Below, piece by piece: positions 61,290 through 64,000 of a DNA stretch of 64,000 bases. The DNA is from Vanilla planifolia. Taxonomy: Eukaryota > Streptophyta > Magnoliopsida > Asparagales > Orchidaceae. Where the stretch lies: NCBI GenBank assembly GCA_023846275.1, contig CM043871.1:30658569-30722568 (forward strand), read 5' to 3'. The translations under genes were made by a program, and so were the position numbers. The notes beneath the pieces were generated by a model. That model searched no databases, was not told the origin of the DNA, and saw only the letters and a list, made by a program, of their open reading frames with translations. Within the stretch, counting starts at the first letter, position 1. Every line of letters starts with the position of its first letter.

Positions 61290-62927
61290 GTCCCTTGATT
61301 CTGTGATCACCAGCACGCCTGAGACCGGAGTTTTTATGAGTATTAAAAAAGGAAAACGAAAAGAAAGGCGGTCAAACGGGAAGCCGACGAGGGCATCACG
61401 CGAAAACATAATCTTCGTTCTCCTTTAAAGAGATCTGCGCCACTATTTAGTCCTAGGCTGTGCCTTCCATATATTCTTATAACTATTTAAATAAAATTTT
61501 AAATTATTTTTATTTTTAATTAATGCAAAATAAATATTTTTATTTTTCACAAATATTAAAAATCTTTCATGAAAAAAAAACACCTACAAAACAGAAGGTA
61601 ATTCTATGTATTTTTATTTTTACACAAAAAAATTATATTAAAATAATTGTTAACGTAATCACATAATACTTATTATCCTAATAAAAAAAATTGCTCTATC
61701 CATTCGTTCAATTTTTCATAAGAGTAATTCTAAAACATAATCAAATCATAATTTAAAACATATTTTTTAATTTACAAAAATAACATAAAGAAAATAATTT
61801 TGCTTAAAACAATATTACAAAAAGTTTCAAACTATTTTAATTATTTTATAATATCAATTATTTAACTAAATAGTATCAATTAAATTTTTAATAACACTAA
61901 AAAATAATATTTTTTAAATTAATTTTTTTATTAATTATTTACAATATTTAACAACATGTACCTTAACCAAAGTATTAATTTAAATTTAAATAATCTTATA
62001 CTGTACTTATTTCTAAAATCTTGTTTTATTATATTATTAAGTATTACTAGATTTAAAAATGTCAACATTTACCTTCACTCTTTTTAAATGGTAAACATAA
62101 AAAACCCACTGCTAAATCTTCTAAACAAGATTTTCCTATTTCCTTGTATATAATCACCTAATAAAAATTGTATAACACCAGATTCTTGCACCACAAAAAA
62201 ATTCAAAAATTTTAGCATAATTCTATGAGATAATAAGGTAAAAAAAATTAAAATACAACTTTTTAAATAAGAAATGAAAAATATCATGAAAAAATAAATA
62301 TTTTTTTTAGAATAGTATTCATTCAAAACAAAGTATGCTAAAATAGCTCGAGTCATGATGAGAGTATTTTTCATATGGATATCTTAACTAAGGATAACCT
62401 CTCATTAATTTTGGGATGAGCTTAGAGAATCTTTCCAACGCTTATTAATTATTAAGTAATCAAGTTCGTCGCAGGCTCATCCATCTAAGAGCTCTCTGCT
62501 TTATAAGATTGTTGTCCTCAAGTTTGCAATCACATTAGGAAGACCTCTTCTTATGGATAGTTGATCAAAAAGAGAAGTTACAATCCCTAATCATTAACAA
62601 TAAATATCAATTCCATAGAGTGGTGTGACTCCCTAATCATATAGCTTCACAATTCTATATCCACAAAATATTTTTTCTTAAAGACTTAGCACATCACATC
62701 ATTTCTACTAGTTCTAGCACATTGTCTTATTTCTAATAGTTCTAAATCCCTTGATTTATATATTATAAAAATAAAAATACAAGATGTATACGCCACAATT
62801 ATTACAATAAACTACGAATGAAGAAGCTTCAATATCAACAAATATTATACAAAATGGATAATTTCACATAGAAAAACACTAGAACGGTTAGGGATAGAAC
62901 GAATGGTAGATTAGAGTAAAACATATT

Positions 62928-64000
62928 TCAAATTAACAAAACCAAGAGCATCTTTAGGTCTAGCAGCATAATGATTGCCTGGATTGGCTATAGAGGTGGG
63001 CAAAAAGCTGGGGACATGAAGAGTGAGGAGAGGAGCATTAACTCATTGGAGAAAGACAACAGTACAAGAAGATAGATAAAAGGAAACAATTATTGCAAGT
63101 GGCCCATTCACGTAATAGCAGTTCAAGGTTCTAACATTATATTTAATTTTCAGTGCAAAAAAAAAAAATAAAGAATCCTACAATCTCCCATAAACTAAAA
63201 TCATCTATATTGAAAGTTTTGTCTAAGCAGATAATTTGTCATATTTAACATGAAGAACATCAAAAAGAATTAGTCCAACTAGAAAAGGAGACTCGTTAAT
63301 TGCTTCACCAGGAGTGACATTCACAAGGATCTATGCAATGGTCACTTCAATTGGACCAGTTGTATCTTTAAATAACCTAGTTATTAAATCAATAGTTTAA
63401 ACATGAGTTGTGATTCCAAATAATCTCCTCTTCAATTGAGACTCAACCAAACTCTCAAGTCAAGTAAAATATCACACATAAACGATGTTAATGTGTCAAT
63501 CCCTTGATAATTTAATTCAACAAGGATGACCAAAACATGAGATTCATGCATCAATCACTTTTAATGAAGTCTATGTCACTTTACAAATATGAATCAATAA
63601 AACCAAGTATTCAACATATTAAGAGTTAATCAAATTAAGTTACAAAACCTTATCCATAACATCAAGCATTCAACATTTTAAGAACTAATCAAACCAAGCA
63701 CAAAAACACTTAACCTTGCACAACAATGTTGGAGACGATCAGAAACTCATGGAAGTATCGAGTCATATAAACAACGTGATTCCAACTAAACCTAACTTCA
63801 CTACCACTTGTTTAGGGAATAGCATCAATTGGGTGATCAAAGTTTGTCCTAATACACTCTTAAATTAAGTCGACGAGATGGTACAGGTTCATAATATACA
63901 AAGATTTTAGCACAATGTTCAACTTGAAATATGGGATAAACCAGGAGCTTACTTTATCAGCATACTAGCTGCAGTTTTAAATATCATATCAATAGCAGAT
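62928..64000. other. AT-rich DNA, nothing recognised
   Basis: No coding similarity, RNA gene or repeat could be supported. It may be more retroelement debris or SMC4 upstream intron. Confidence 0.45.

Larger units (their letters stand above)
60675..62927 (-). mobile_element. Repeat unit copy D, inverted right arm of the palindrome
   Basis: The reverse complement of copy C plus the last 0.37 kb of copy B, including the B-C junction ('ttcttatggatagttgatc' near 62555). It therefore arose after the B-C tandem. Homology ends near 62927, matching 58537 in copy B. Confidence 0.85.

Noticed and set aside
1..64000. tRNA, rRNA, CRISPR arrays, bacterial operons
   Set aside because: No cloverleaf with a GGTTCGA-type loop, no rRNA blocks and no regular spacer arrays were seen. 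Gene structure and transposons are those of a plant nucleus.

Overview
This window is AT-rich nuclear DNA of a flowering plant. The evidence is a protein-coding gene with spliced introns up to 12.9 kb, decayed Ty1/copia, Ty3/gypsy and LINE elements, and a nuclear copy of plastid rps7 whose readable part is of the ordinary non-grass angiosperm type. The species cannot be named from the sequence. Most short open frames here are chance frames in AT-rich DNA.

Layout. 1-20.9 kb: AT-rich intergenic DNA with several tandem repeats (9.96-10.55 kb), an LTR-like GC-richer block with an internal minisatellite (12.05-14.02 kb), and a dead Ty3/gypsy protease-reverse transcriptase (15.9-16.8 kb). 21.1-42.4 kb: the one host gene that looks complete, proteasome assembly chaperone 2 (PAC2/PSMG2 family), seven exons on the plus strand totalling 843 coding bases. 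Its introns carry a decayed LINE (31.4-32.8 kb), a minus-strand copia (34.7-38.2 kb), a plus-strand copia end (38.4-39.6 kb) and a plastid rps7 insertion (41.29-41.40 kb). Exon 3 lacks a canonical splice donor at the position that keeps frame. 44.5-45.9 kb: a GC-rich, probably solo copia LTR.

49.8-53.1 kb, minus strand: ten exons of an SMC4 (condensin) gene, covering the hinge to the end of the second coiled coil. Both ATPase halves are absent from the window, and three exons carry single-base indels in A runs, so it is a truncated relic or a badly sequenced gene fragment.

46.4-49.1 kb and 57.5-62.9 kb: the most unusual part. A 2.7-kb repeat unit occurs once alone (copy A) and again as a partial direct repeat (B), a second direct copy (C) and an inverted copy (D). 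C plus the end of B, against D, form a palindrome with arms of about 2.1 kb and a loop of about 104 bases. Each full unit contains what looks like the first exon (about 23 codons, starting MGALTS) of a plant MCRS1-like FHA-domain protein with its splice donor and intron start. A transcript across the palindrome would fold into a long hairpin containing host coding sequence, so it is a candidate source of small RNAs. Unit B interrupts a copia element (54.7-57.5 kb).
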